Source: Culex pipiens pallens
Taxonomy: Eukaryota > Arthropoda > Insecta > Diptera > Culicidae
Direction of reading: 5' to 3'
Assembly: GCF_016801865.2 (NCBI RefSeq)
Contig: NC_068939.1
Span: 123,719,687-123,783,686 of the forward strand
DNA: 64,000 nucleotides
Below, one piece after another: positions 36,612 to 47,473 of this stretch (the first letter of the stretch is position 1; each line of letters opens with the position of its first letter). The notes beneath the pieces were generated by a model that searched no databases, was not told the origin of the DNA, and worked only from the letters and a program-made list of their open reading frames with translations. The translations under genes were made by a program, and so were the position numbers.

Positions 36612-37609
36612 ATTAGGGTGGGTACGGATTTTGAAAAGTTCTCAGATCAAGTTCTGGTGTGGTTCCTCTTGTAGGGCATACCCATAGGGACTCTCACGCC
36701 AAATTTCAGCTCATTTGGTTGAAAACTGGCTTGTCTCAAGCGAGTTCAAGGTTACACGGGATTTACTATGGGAAATTTTGAATTTTCTTTCATTCGCTCC
36801 TACAGGTCTGGGGAAAACATGTAGAAACTTCTAGGATGGCCAGAAATGAGCGGAATCGTCTGGAGAACAACTTTCCCTAAGAGACCAGGTCGATTCGTTC
36901 AACCCCCATCGAGCTCAACGGCAATACATCCGGGGTTTTCGGAACCAACGGTTTTCCCCAGAAAAGCATCAAATTTTCCTTAGCATGCTATGAATGCTTG
37001 ATGAACACCGCGACGCCTCATGTCAAACAGATACCACGTGATTGTAAAATTTGCACCATAACAGTTTTTTTTTCTTATTTGGAGGTTTAGAATACAGCTA
37101 AATAGTATCAGGATCACCATAAATGATAATTCTATAGTTGAAAAAGTAATAAAAAGTATTTTTTATAGGCGATGCTAGTCCACGTGGTAGCTGTTTGACA
37201 TGTGGCGTCGCGGTGTTCATGAAGCATTCATAGCATGCTAAGGAAAATTTGATGCTTTTCTGGGGAAAACCGTTGGTTCCGAAAACCCCGGATGTATTGC
37301 CGTTGAGCTCGATGGGGGTTGAACGAATCGACCTGGTCTCTTAGGGAAAGTTGTTCTCCAGACGATTCCGCTCATTCCTGGCCATCCTAGAAGTTTCTAA
37401 ATGTTTTCCCCAGACCTGTAGGAGCGAATGAAAGAAAATTCAAAATTTCCCATAGTAAATCCCGTGTAACCTTGAACTCGCTTGAGACAAGCCAGTTTTC
37501 AACCAAATGAGCTGAAATTTGGCGTGAGAGTCCCTATGGGTATGCCCTACAAGAGGAACCACACCAGAACTTGATCTGAGAACTTTTCAAAATCCGTACC
37601 CACCCTAAT
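36612..37609. mobile_element. 998-bp foldback (ATTAGGGTGGGTACGG ends)
   Basis: The left arm from ATTAGGGTGGGTACGGATTT runs to about 37045 and is mirrored with very few differences by about 37175-37609. The loop is about 130 bp. The insertion lies in a TA-rich tract. Pieces of the same family are at 7830-7935. No coding capacity. Confidence 0.93.
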
Positions 37610-37617
37610 GTATATAT

Positions 37618-38343
37618 ATTAGAGTGTAACAAAAATGACTTTTTGGCGGGCATTCAGGGGTTTGTTCCGGTAGGCATACTGAGCCTAAATCCCAAATATG
37701 AGCTTGATTGGACGTCACAGGAGCTGGCGCTCCGCCCTTCAATTTTAAATGGGATTTAACCCGTAAAAAAAGATTTTTTCAAAAATGTCACTTTTTGAGG
37801 CATTTTGGCCACCAATGCGTTTACCAAAAACATCACTGGCGTGTAGGCCAGATCCTTGCGCATCTTTTGGTATATATAACATTGAAGTTTGGAGCATCCT
37901 GGAGCTCGGTACAGACCTTCAAAGTTTGGCATTTTTTCGAAAAATCGGCCCCGGCAAAAAAGATATGCGTCGCACCTCGCGACGCCCGAGACGCCATTTG
38001 ATTTTGCTGGGACCGATTTTTCGAAAAAATGCCAAACTTTGAAGGTCTGTACCGAGCTCCAGGATGCTCCAAACTTCAATGTTATATATACCAAAAGATG
38101 CGCAAGGATCTGGCCTACACGCCAGTGATGTTTTTGGTAAACGCATTGGTGGCCAAAATGCCTCAAAAAGTGACATTTTTGAAAAAATCTTTTTTTACGG
38201 GTTAAATCCCATTTAAAATTGAAGGGCGGAGCGCCAGCTCCTGTGACGTCCAATCAAGCTCATATTTGGGATTTAGGCTCAGTATGCCTACCGGAACAAA
38301 CCCCTGAATGCCCGCCAAAAAGTCATTTTTGTTACATCCTAAT
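37618..38343. mobile_element. 726-bp near-perfect foldback (ATTAGAGTGTAACAAAAATG ends)
   Basis: The left arm 37618-37960 mirrors 38000-38343 around a loop of about 40 bp. Because of the symmetry the same peptide (MDVTGAGAPPFNFKWDLTRK and onward) is open on both strands; it is almost surely a by-product. It sits eight bases from the preceding foldback, both in a TATATA tract. Confidence 0.93.
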
Positions 38344-38688
38344 ATATATATATATAAGGTGAATAAACATTTGAAAGGGTATAATCATCAAAATTTTTGA
38401 ATCGTTTTTTTCAACAAAAACAAATAGTCAAAGATTTGTTGTCATTGCAAATTTTTTTTTTTTTCAAAAAAACATGACTTGAACCAATTGATTCTAAACA
38501 AATTGCTTAAAAAGCTGTCGTTTTTTGAGTTATCATCACGTCTTGTCTCGTCTCAAAGTTGTTCATTCCAGCTTAGTCCAGAATTCATTAATTATTTAAC
38601 TCACAACTTCAAAATTCAATATCTCTTGATCTTAAAATGAAAACTCTACCCCTAATTTTCTTGAATATAAGTCCTAGGTAATTTGTTA

Positions 38689-39996
38689 CCCGAGCATGGG
38701 TAAATAACAAAGGAAATGCGTAATAATACCTTTCTCTGGTATCAATCCCAAATTTTGGTATTCCTGGACCCTTGAAAATTTGTCTTAAGGATTATGCTAG
38801 AGCAAAATGTGGTATCATACCAATTTAAAGTATTGTTTTGATATTGTAAAATTGCAGAATTTGTCAAAGGTCGAACACCACATTTTGGTATTCATTCGGT
38901 ATTACAGTATTTTATCAAATTCCTCAGAAACTTGGGGAAAATTTTGACCAATTTTGACAAAATAATTAATTTTGCACTAAAATGATGTCTCAAAGCGAGT
39001 GCTTTCATTGAAAACCGGAAATTTCAAACTTGATTTTAAACATTTTTGATATACCCCCTAAAAAAATGACTCAGGATGCCACATTTTGGTATCAGTTTGG
39101 TATTGAAAGGTTTCATCAAATTCCTCTGAAACTATGGGAAGTTTTTATAAACCTTGACGAGATAATTAATTTTGCGCTAAAATTACTTGAAACTCAAAAA
39201 TGTTAAAGCTGATTTTATTTTTTTTTATTTAGCCACAAAGTTTTTTTAAAAATCGTTGAAATTTCTCTAAGTCGGGATAACCAAATACTTTGAAAAACGA
39301 GTCAATCAGCAGATTATTGAATTTTGGTGAATTTCAATCCAGTTTCATTTTAATAAAACTTATATTTCAATCTTGTTATTTTTCAGAAGCTTCAAGAACT
39401 TCAAGAAAAGGCCGTTCATCAATGACAAATGCATTCGATGTGGTGAAGAATATCATTAAGAACAACATGGAATCAGCAGGTGAGTAGATTTGGCTGTTGC
39501 ATATGGATCATTTCTGTTTTATCACTAACTGCAACTGGTTCACTTAAAAATGGTATGAAAATACCAAATTTTGGTATTACTTATGCAAAAAATAGCGACC
39601 AAAATGTGCCTTTGGTTGCCCAATAATAGATGGTAAAATACCATGAAATACCAAAATCATGTAGTGGAAAACCACAAGAATACCAAAACCTGATTTTCCA
39701 AGGGCGCGGGAATACTTAAAAATAAAACCATGGCAATACCAAGTTTTGGTATTCAGCAATGTTCAAAAATCCAGAAGACCTCTACTTGGTATTAAAATGG
39801 TTTTATTTTGAGGTATTATTTTACCCTTGGAATAACATGGTTTGGTATTGTTGTGCCCTTCCACATACAAGACTTTGGTATGATTTTATGGTATTTTACC
39901 ATCTATTACTGGGCAACCAAGAAACATTTTGGTCCCTGTTATTTGCCCAAGTAATACCACAATTTGGTATTCCCGTGTTATTTACCCCTGCTCGGG
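38689..39996. mobile_element. TGGTATT-rich TA-duplicating element carrying a mobile exon (copy A)
   Basis: The ends CCCGAGCATGGGTAAATAAC and GTTATTTACCCCTGCTCGGG are inverse, and TA flanks both. The interior has many copies of TTTGGTAT/ATACCAAA on both strands. It contains the 93-nt exon at 39387-39479. The related, more degraded element is at 57817-59600. No transposase is visible. Confidence 0.85.
39387..39479 (+). CDS. Mobile 93-nt phase-symmetric exon, copy A
   Basis: Preceded by TTGTTATTTTTCAG and followed by GTGAGTAG, both good splice sites. Read in frame it gives ASRTSRKGRSSMTNAFDVVK then NIIKNNMESA. It starts with two bases of a split codon and ends with one, so its length is a multiple of three and its inclusion would keep the frame. 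Copy B (58226-58318) is about 90 percent identical, with the same phases and no stops. The host protein, if any, is unknown to me. Confidence 0.5.
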
Positions 39997-40133
39997 TAGT
40001 CCTCCATAATTCGTAGAATCTGAGGTATCGCAGTTTGAAAATTGAGGATTTTCACAATGTTCTAGAAATGGCAAAAAAAATGTGCCAAAAGGTGGTCCGT
40101 TTTGGATGAAAAACGGAATTCTTGCTTATTTTG

Positions 40134-40502
40134 ATGGTAGTCGGCCTGGGATCGATCCCAGAAGGTCCCGGTGGTAAATTTTGAGACGAGATTTGTCTGA
40201 TCACGCCTTCCGACGGACGAGAAGTAAATGTTGGCCCCGGTCTAACCTATAGGTTAGGTCGTTAGCTCAATCCATGCGTAGGAATCGTCTCCCTGGATCC
40301 TGTCTCGGTGGAGTCGCAGTTGGACTCACAATCCAAAGGTCATCAGTTCGAATCCCGAGGTGGATGGAAGCTAAGGTGTAAAAAGAGGTTTTCAATTGCC
40401 TCAACAATCAAGCCTTCGGACACCTAGTTTCGATTAGGAATCTCGTAATCGAGAACGCCAAGGCAATGCTGTAGTGCGAATAATTTGATTTTGATTTGAT
40501 TT
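40134..40502 (+). mobile_element. tRNA-related SINE, resembles Culex Twin
   Basis: Contains a tRNA-like unit from about 40300 (GGTGGAGTCGCAGTTGGACT, stem TTGGA/TCCAA with loop CTCACAA, B box CAGTTCGAATCC, closing GAGGTGG) and an upstream diverged tRNA-like piece (GGTCGTTAGCTCAATCC). The body is followed by a simple tail ATTTTGATTTTGATTTG. A two-tRNA arrangement is known for Twin from Culex pipiens; assignment is from memory. Confidence 0.65.
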
Positions 40503-42430
40503 ATGTTTAAAATCATATCTTTTCTCAGAATACATTTAAAAGCTGCTTAATTTTGAACACACGAAAAGGTTCAAATAAACGAATAAGTTGTTGAAAATAT
40601 TTAATTATGCTAACATTAAGAATTTTTCCTATTTTCTCTAATTCTACGTTTTGTCCTATCTACCTTATTTCTCTCGAAATTTTGTCGCACATACGGTCAT
40701 AAAACGAAGTTTCACGAAAATCACGATTCATTGCAGGGTTTGCAGAGAATGACCCTTGTTTACTAAACATAACGCAGTGAAACTATTTTGAAAATACCAC
40801 CTTCTTCCAACTTTTTAAAAGTTAAGTAAATTTCACGCCATTAGACGAACCCCGCGTGCCGGCAAATCAGATTAGCATAAACGGCCTTATGCAAATCGTC
40901 TTGCGCGAATCCGCTAACGTTATACCGCACGTTATAACTAAATCAACTTTTCCAAAAAATCAGATTTTGCTGCAACTTGACTAGCCAAGTGAAAGGAAAC
41001 GAGCCCCCTTGCCTGACTGAGTGCTCGCCCAGATATCTAGCCAAAAGCACGGTGGAATGATAATCAGATGAAATTTGCCGAAAATGCACAAACTTTTATG
41101 ACCATGTTAATAAATTATTCAAATTGATGCCGTGCTGTGGTGTGCAAAATGGGTAGAGGCAGCGGAGTCGATCGGGTGTAGAAGGCAGAAATCAAATTAG
41201 ATCTTAAATGGCTCAGTGTGTGGCACTTAAGTGAGCAGAGTGACATTTCGCAAGGGATCGTTCGTGTATACCGTAACGTTAAAAGTATGATTGGCAAGCT
41301 AAAATTTTTAAAAATTAAAATTTGGACACCTAAGAGCAGCTCCACCGGCTAGACTAGACCAGTTTCTAAAAGTGCAGATTGTCGAATGCTGTTTTCGGCG
41401 GAACGCAGCCCCGCAGTCCAGCAGCAAACCGGGGAAGATAATTAAAGAGTGGTCGTCAAAACTGGCCACCAGGGTGCGACGTCGCCGTCACACGACCAAA
41501 AACAACCTGCTAAACCCGTTTTTTGTGAGTTAGTTTGCTTAGCCGAAATCAGTCGTCCAAAGTGTCGTGCCGATATTTTGCCCACCGAATTGCAGATTTT
41601 CAGAGCTTAGACTTGAGCTGGTCCGAGACGGCGAAACCGAAAACTCGAAAGATTGCAGTCGCAGGATAAGGAATTTTTAGTACCTTGTAACAGTAAAAAT
41701 TGTTGGTTTGTTTTAATTGTTGCGAGTTTTAGCTAGAGGGATTTCGACATTCTCTTCCTGGGGGCCTTAATTTTTGGCATGATTTAGGTTTCGAAAGGTG
41801 GCTACTTTTGCCGATTGCCTTCGAGCGAGTGGTTACTTAAGTGATTACTGATTGTAACACTGGTTTTTGGCCACGCTGTTTTAGTTGGTAAATCTTTTTG
41901 GTTGAACAATCCAGATCAAATTTGAATGATGGCCTTTTCGATTTATTTCAACTATGTTTCCAAATAAATTTATGTTCTATTTACTTTGTATATTTGTACT
42001 TCTTGCACCGATGATCGGGAGTTTAATCTCCAAACCAACACAACTGGTAATCTTTTCACTTCTGGATTCGATTGCTTAGTAATTGGAAGGTAGTGCATTG
42101 TCACAAGCTGGACTTTTCAGAACGCCTTAGGACAACCTATGAAATGTTAGCATTAACTCTGAAATTTAAACATTATTTAAGTTATAAACTATTACTGAAT
42201 ACACTCTTTAAATGCCGGTCCTGATACTAATGTGGTGTTTCACTCATCAGGAACAGGGAAAGTTTTATTGACAATATCGCATGTTACAAGTCAAAACATT
42301 ATCTATATAATATTCCAATAATTGAATACTTTCCAGAGTTCTGGTTCCGTTTTCTGACAATCAATTTGTTCGCTTCTACTGTTATACACCTACTCACATT
42401 AAAACGCCCAAAATTCCCATTCTGAAAGAA
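40503..42430. other. No gene recognised; GC-richer island at 41330-41660
   Basis: 41330-41660 (GGCGGAACGCAGCCCCGCAG; GGTGCGACGTCGCCGTCACA; GAAATCAGTCGTCC) looks single-copy and could be a promoter with 5' untranslated exon; ATCAGTCG near 41550 resembles an arthropod initiator. No open frame of note. The rest is AT-rich. Confidence 0.3.
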
Positions 42431-42760
42431 GTGGATCACAGACAGGTTGCCGCCGCCACATACCGCAAGTCGTATGATAAATTACACGCTAATTTTCAAT
42501 TACGCACCGCCCGGGGCCGCCAAAGAAAAGCCGACGCCGCCGCCACAAATCGAATCGTTCATGTGATAATTGGCCAGCAATCGAATTCATTTTCCCGCCA
42601 GAGAGATATATCTATCTATCTGTATCGCGCCCGCCCGTTCACAATCGATCGATGATCGTCGATCATATTTCACATCAAGATGATTCGTCTGAAGAAGCCG
42701 CTGCCCAAAAAGGCCGGAAAAGTGGCCACCGCGGCCGGCCAGAGTTCCCAAATGCTTGCT
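42431..42760 (+). other. GC-rich island with a candidate first coding exon (ATG at 42680)
   Basis: After a GC-rich stretch with GATA and ATCGATCG boxes, ATG at 42680 in good context starts MIRLKKPLPKKAGKVATAAG then QSSQM, a Lys/Ala-rich start. The frame then runs into AT-rich DNA that does not look coding, so an exon end is expected near 42755, but no clear GT donor is visible. Not recognised. Confidence 0.35.
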
Positions 42761-43245
42761 AATGAAACAATATGCTCTTTAAATGGGCTTAATTTCTTCC
42801 ACTCTTTTTTTTTTCTCTCCACCATTTTGCTTCTCACTTTTTTCCTTCCTGTGTTGTTTCCGAAAGCTCAAACACAACAAAAGAAGCGCAATTATAAACG
42901 ATACAGTGCAAAAATGATCAATTATGTTGGGGGGGCTTTTTTATTTCGGCCGAAGGCTGCCACCGGTGGAGCAGGTTCGCGTGGGTTTCCTCTCATTTTC
43001 ACTCTTATCATTAAAGAGTTGATTTCAATGAAAGTTGAACGTTCTCAACAAAAAAAGTTTTTTGGCAATCGCCAAAAGAGTAAATTTTATCGAGTTTTAG
43101 AATTTTATTTTTATTTTTTAGGTATAAACAATGTCCATGTCCTCTTTGGTTAAAAAGCCATTTTGCATTATTTGTTCTAGACGTAGGAAACACAATAGCT
43201 TATAGGATCTTTACAAAAAACTATACAGCGATTCTCCACGAAAAC

Positions 43246-43400
43246 AGAACGAATCGAAAAAATGTGCCCGATCGGGCTCAAAGTTGGAGTAGGGGGTTCC
43301 TTAGGCCCGTATTTTCATTGTTTGGCCATTAGGGTGACTTACGCCATTTTTGGTTAGTCCGTATAATTGTCTTTTTCGTCAATTCGCAAAAAAGCTTGTT
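43246..43400 (-). repeat. Repeat fragment, inverted relative to 20325-20450
   Basis: See the 20063 entry: GCCCGATCGGGCTCAA and GTTTGGCCATTAGGGTGA are shared in inverse orientation. Confidence 0.55.
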
Positions 43401-43754
43401 GTTGTATCACTTAAGCTTGTTTGCATGGTGCAAAATCTGGGACCGAAGCTATAAATTTGAAAAATGGAGATTTTTTAGAAAATGTTGAACTTATGATCAT
43501 TTTAAAGTTCACTTTATGTTGCGAAATTAATTTTACTGGCAAAAATTACTTAAAATGATTTTTTGTATAATACCCTCTTTAGTTGCATATTTTCCACAAG
43601 TTTTCATCACTTTTTCAAAATTTCATAACTCCGGTATCAGTATCAGCACCAAATCAATTCTCTGACCCTTCGTAAAACGATTATTTTTGTATTTCTTTTA
43701 TTTGGATGACACCTTGTGCGTACCTTTTCTATTACCAAAGAAGACATTCTACAC

Positions 43755-44767
43755 CAGGCCTGCCCAACGTCCGCCCCGCGGTCCGGATCCGGCCCGTGAA
43801 GACATTTCATCCGGCCCGCGACGGCTTTTCAAAATAGTTCTATGACCGGCCCTTCATAAAATATTCAATTAATAAATTGAGCATCTAAATTTAAAAAAAA
43901 ATATCCTGGGATCAATTTTTCAGATATTATAACAAAACATTTATTTGTTTATTTTGCTTTTGACATACAATGTTGCTAATTCAAAGTTTGTTAGGATTAT
44001 GCCTTTGTATTTTTTGAAATGATTTTATTTCACATCTAAACATTCTTTATGTTTGAATTCAATTCTTATCATTTCAATATTGATGTTATCAGAATTAATT
44101 ATTAAACTTGAAAATTATGCAAAAAGATTGCAAAAGACACTGAATTCTAATTTCCTCAAGTTTTGGCTGTTTTTATTTCTAATTCAATTGTTTCTTTTTT
44201 GAGGATTTTGATTAATTATTATTTGTTTTCAGAGCAACTTTTCAACGATAAAGGAAAAAAAAATAAAAACAATCTAAAGAAGTCAAGAAATCAGATAGCA
44301 TTTTCTCATAATCTTCAATAATTCTAAGAAATTTGAAGAATGACGAATCAGGTATATATTTGTATACATTTTTTTTTTAATTTCATGTCTTTAAAATAAT
44401 TTTGAAATGTTTTGTAAAATATTTGAATAAAGGTAAACAACAACGCAAAAATTGTTTTTTGTAGAGAAGATTTGAATTCAAATTTCGTTTTTATAAATTT
44501 TATCTTGTCTCGTTGATTTTTCAAACGTGTAAATCAAATAAACACATCTTTGAAAGTAATCTTTGTATTTCTTTCTTAAAATCAAGTTATTTTAATCTTA
44601 TTTGCAACACTTGTTTATGTATTTGTTTACTTGAATTAACCTATTAAAATACATTTTATGAAACATTTTTTTTACTGTTTTTTACTTTCACCAACATTAG
44701 TTCCGGCCCGCCATTGCTTTAGAAAAATCAGATCTGGCCCGCAGGGCCAAAAGGTTGGGCACCCCTG
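43755..44767. mobile_element. hAT element with GGCCCG-rich ends, non-autonomous
   Basis: Ends CAGGCCTGCCCAACGTCCGC and GGCCAAAAGGTTGGGCACCC then CTG are inverse. The target duplication is TTCTACAC (43747-43754) and TTCTACGC (44768-44775), one base differing. Subterminal GGCCCG motifs repeat at both ends. The AT-rich inside has no transposase. This end type is widespread among animal hAT elements. Confidence 0.92.
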
Positions 44768-44905
44768 TTCTACGCCATTAGTTCGTTCATTGAAGTCTCC
44801 ATACAGTTTTGGCAGCTGCCCATACAAAAAGGCTATTAAAATATTCAATAATCTTAATTTTCTGATTAATCTGGTGACTTCCGCAAAGGTATAGGTATTG
44901 CTTTA

Positions 44906-45325
44906 CCCGGATAAAAAATTACCATTTGATTACCATATTGGATCATACAATGACACTTTGAGAAATGGTAACTATTTGTGAAATCGTTTTTCAATTTCCC
45001 AAAATTAAAATTTAACTATATTAAACTATTTGTGAACTGTTTGATTTAAGGTTACTTTTTGCCAAATAGTACTTAAACCATTTATTTACCATACAACAAA
45101 CAGTTTTTTGACGAAAATAGTACTGAGTTTTTTAAGGTTACCATTGCTAACCACCCTTATGCCAGATGGTTAAACCATTTGTGAGATAGTAAAAATTCAA
45201 GCCAACCATATAAATACCATTTTTAAAATAGTAGTCAAACATTTTTGGAAATGGTAGTAACAATATAGTTTAAAGTTCAATTACCATATGAAAAAAAGTT
45301 TTTATATGGTACTTTTTTATGCGGG
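44906..45325. mobile_element. TA-duplicating MITE (CCCGGATAAAAAATTACCAT ends)
   Basis: 420 bp flanked by TA. The ends CCCGGATAAAAAATTACCAT and ATGGTACTTTTTTATGCGGG are inverse. Inside, ACCATTTG and AAATGGTA repeat, as in 7040-7430. Confidence 0.82.
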
Positions 45326-46600
45326 TAAGACTTAAAAATTATATTTTCAAAAATTTCAAATCAGTCCTTACATTTGAAAAGGCCACAAAACACTCATTGT
45401 ACGCAAACTGGGCAGCTACTCAGCAGGACGTCTTCTCCGTGTTGTTTGTTTCGGTGTGGGGAACTTGCCAAAATCAAAAAATCGAACTTTCGAAGAAAAC
45501 TACGGCTTAGTCTTGGGCCATTTATTTTAAGAAAAAGCAAAAGTAAAGTTGGCAGAGGTTCCTCCTCGATGTATTCTCTGTAACGTTGTCGAATACGAAC
45601 TGAACTGATGAGCCGCAGCTCCCTATCGGCTACCCGATCGATCGTGCTGACGATCGTCGGCGGAAATGCAAAAGATCGCAGAGAGCGATAAGAGATTGAT
45701 TGAGAAAACACAACAATTCATGATTACATTAGAACAGTCCAAAAAATCTTATATCTAGGGTAACAAATTCAATCTTCAGCAGTAGGTCTCCAACACTCAT
45801 TTTAAAACATATCAAATATGAGGGTTGGAAACAATCCAGATTTTTTTCGTTACACTTTTTTTTTCAAGTAAAATTTCTAATAAAAACGTATTTTTTGATA
45901 TTATTTTTTTATATTTAAAAAAACTAAAAAAGTAGTTTATACAATAAGTTGCCCATAGAGATTTGTTCAGCACCAGTCGGTAAATTCTATAACAATTTCA
46001 ATTTTTGACATTGAAAATCGAACGCATATTTTCTAAATTATCGTCACTTAAAAAATCTACTCTATTTTGCACTGAAATAGAAGCTAAGGTAATACTTTTC
46101 AATATTGTTTTGTTTTGAACGGTGCCTTCTATTTTATTAACATAACTTTTGTAAACTATTATTTGAGTGAAAGGGATACACTCTTGTTTGAAAAATGTAT
46201 ATGCTCCTTTGAAATGTTAGGCTCCAATTAATCGACATCGACATTTGACTTAAAATTCCATTCCAATGGTACTTTTTGGAGTTATCAATTTTTTTATGTT
46301 TTCAGCAATTGTCGTATTTATCTAACTCGGTGAACCTTGTTGGATAAATGTTCAATTCGTGCAGAAAACTTCTTCTTTTTGCAACATGTTTAATAAAACT
46401 GTATTTCAGAATCAATTCAATTCCAATTTCAAAAACTTAGAACTTTTGAGAATTTTACTTAAACAAATAAAAAAAAACTGGATTTTCAATGGTACAGCCA
46501 TATTTTTTTCTATTTTCAGTCCAGATCATAAACCTGCAAGTTTGACATACACCAAATCGATAAGTAAATTCCTTCTCAAGATTCAGATATCATTTCAGTA
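45326..46600. other. No gene recognised; unassigned 105-codon minus frame at 45394-45711
   Basis: The frame (SYRSLRSFAFPPTIVSTIDR, LRLISSVRIRQRYREYIEEE) covers a GC-richer patch with TCGATCGTGCTGACGATCGT; no domain. 45950-46390 contains diverged hairpin-repeat pieces (GTCGTATTTATCTAACTCGG, TTGTTGGATAAATG). Confidence 0.3.
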
Positions 46601-46628
46601 CAGAAGTTATCTTGCAGCGATGTTTTTG

Positions 46629-47390
46629 CCTTCCTCACCTTACTGAGGAAAGGCTATAAAATCACTCGAAATATGAACTTCTTAATACGAGCTCCTGAAC
46701 CTACCTTCACGTATACATATCGACTTAGAATAAAAAACTGAACAAATGTCTGTGTTTGTTTGGTTGTGGATGTGTGCACCGAAATATTCTCACTCAATTA
46801 TCTCAGCACTGGCTGAACCGATTTGGACCGTTTTTGGTGCAATTCGATTCGTTTTGGAGATTATAAGTCTCTATTGAAAATTATGATGTTTAGTAAAGTA
46901 CGTCAAAAGTTATGCTAAAAATACCATTTTGAAGAAAGTCCCGAAGATACTATACATTTTTAGAAAGGTATTTAGAAGACCTTTCCAACGAGCCCAAAAC
47001 ATCAAAGATCTGATAACCCTATAAAAGTTTTAGCACTTTAATGTTATTTATTCATTTTTTTAAGGCCGGATCTAAGATATTTTCATGAAACGATATCCGG
47101 ATCTATCATGCGACCCATCGTTGGATAGGTAACCAAAAGTCCTTTCCAACGAGTTCAAAACTTCAAAGATCTGATAACCCTATTAAAAGTTATGAGCACT
47201 TAAGTGTTATTCATCCACTTTTTTGAGGCCGGATCTAAGATATTTTGGTAATAAAGATAATCGGATCTATCAAGCGACCCATCGTAAGATGTGTAGTCAA
47301 AAGACCTCTCCATTGAGCCATAAAAATTGAAGATCCTATCAAAAGTATTTTAATGTGAGGAAGGCATCAACCACCTTAGGGTGGACAAAA
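46629..47390. mobile_element. Diverged third copy of the GCCTTCCTCA element family
   Basis: Begins GCCTTCCTCACCTTACTGAG and ends GTGAGGAAGGCATCAACCAC. It has the CATATCGACTTAGAATA block and two to three units with GCCGGATCTAAGATATTT, about 180 bp apart, related to the 164-bp unit. Confidence 0.75.
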
Positions 47391-47473
47391 TAACTTTTTT
47401 TTCTAAAATCATCGAATCTGCAAGATAACTTCAGCTCAATTTTTGTAAGGGAACTTCAGCTGGTTTTATATTA

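Noticed and set aside
37756..38253. 165-codon minus-strand gene
   Set aside because: It lies wholly inside a near-perfect foldback and is mirrored on the other strand; no domain.
45394..45711. 105-codon minus gene
   Set aside because: No domain, no conserved relative in the window and opposed frames also open; listed only as unassigned sequence.
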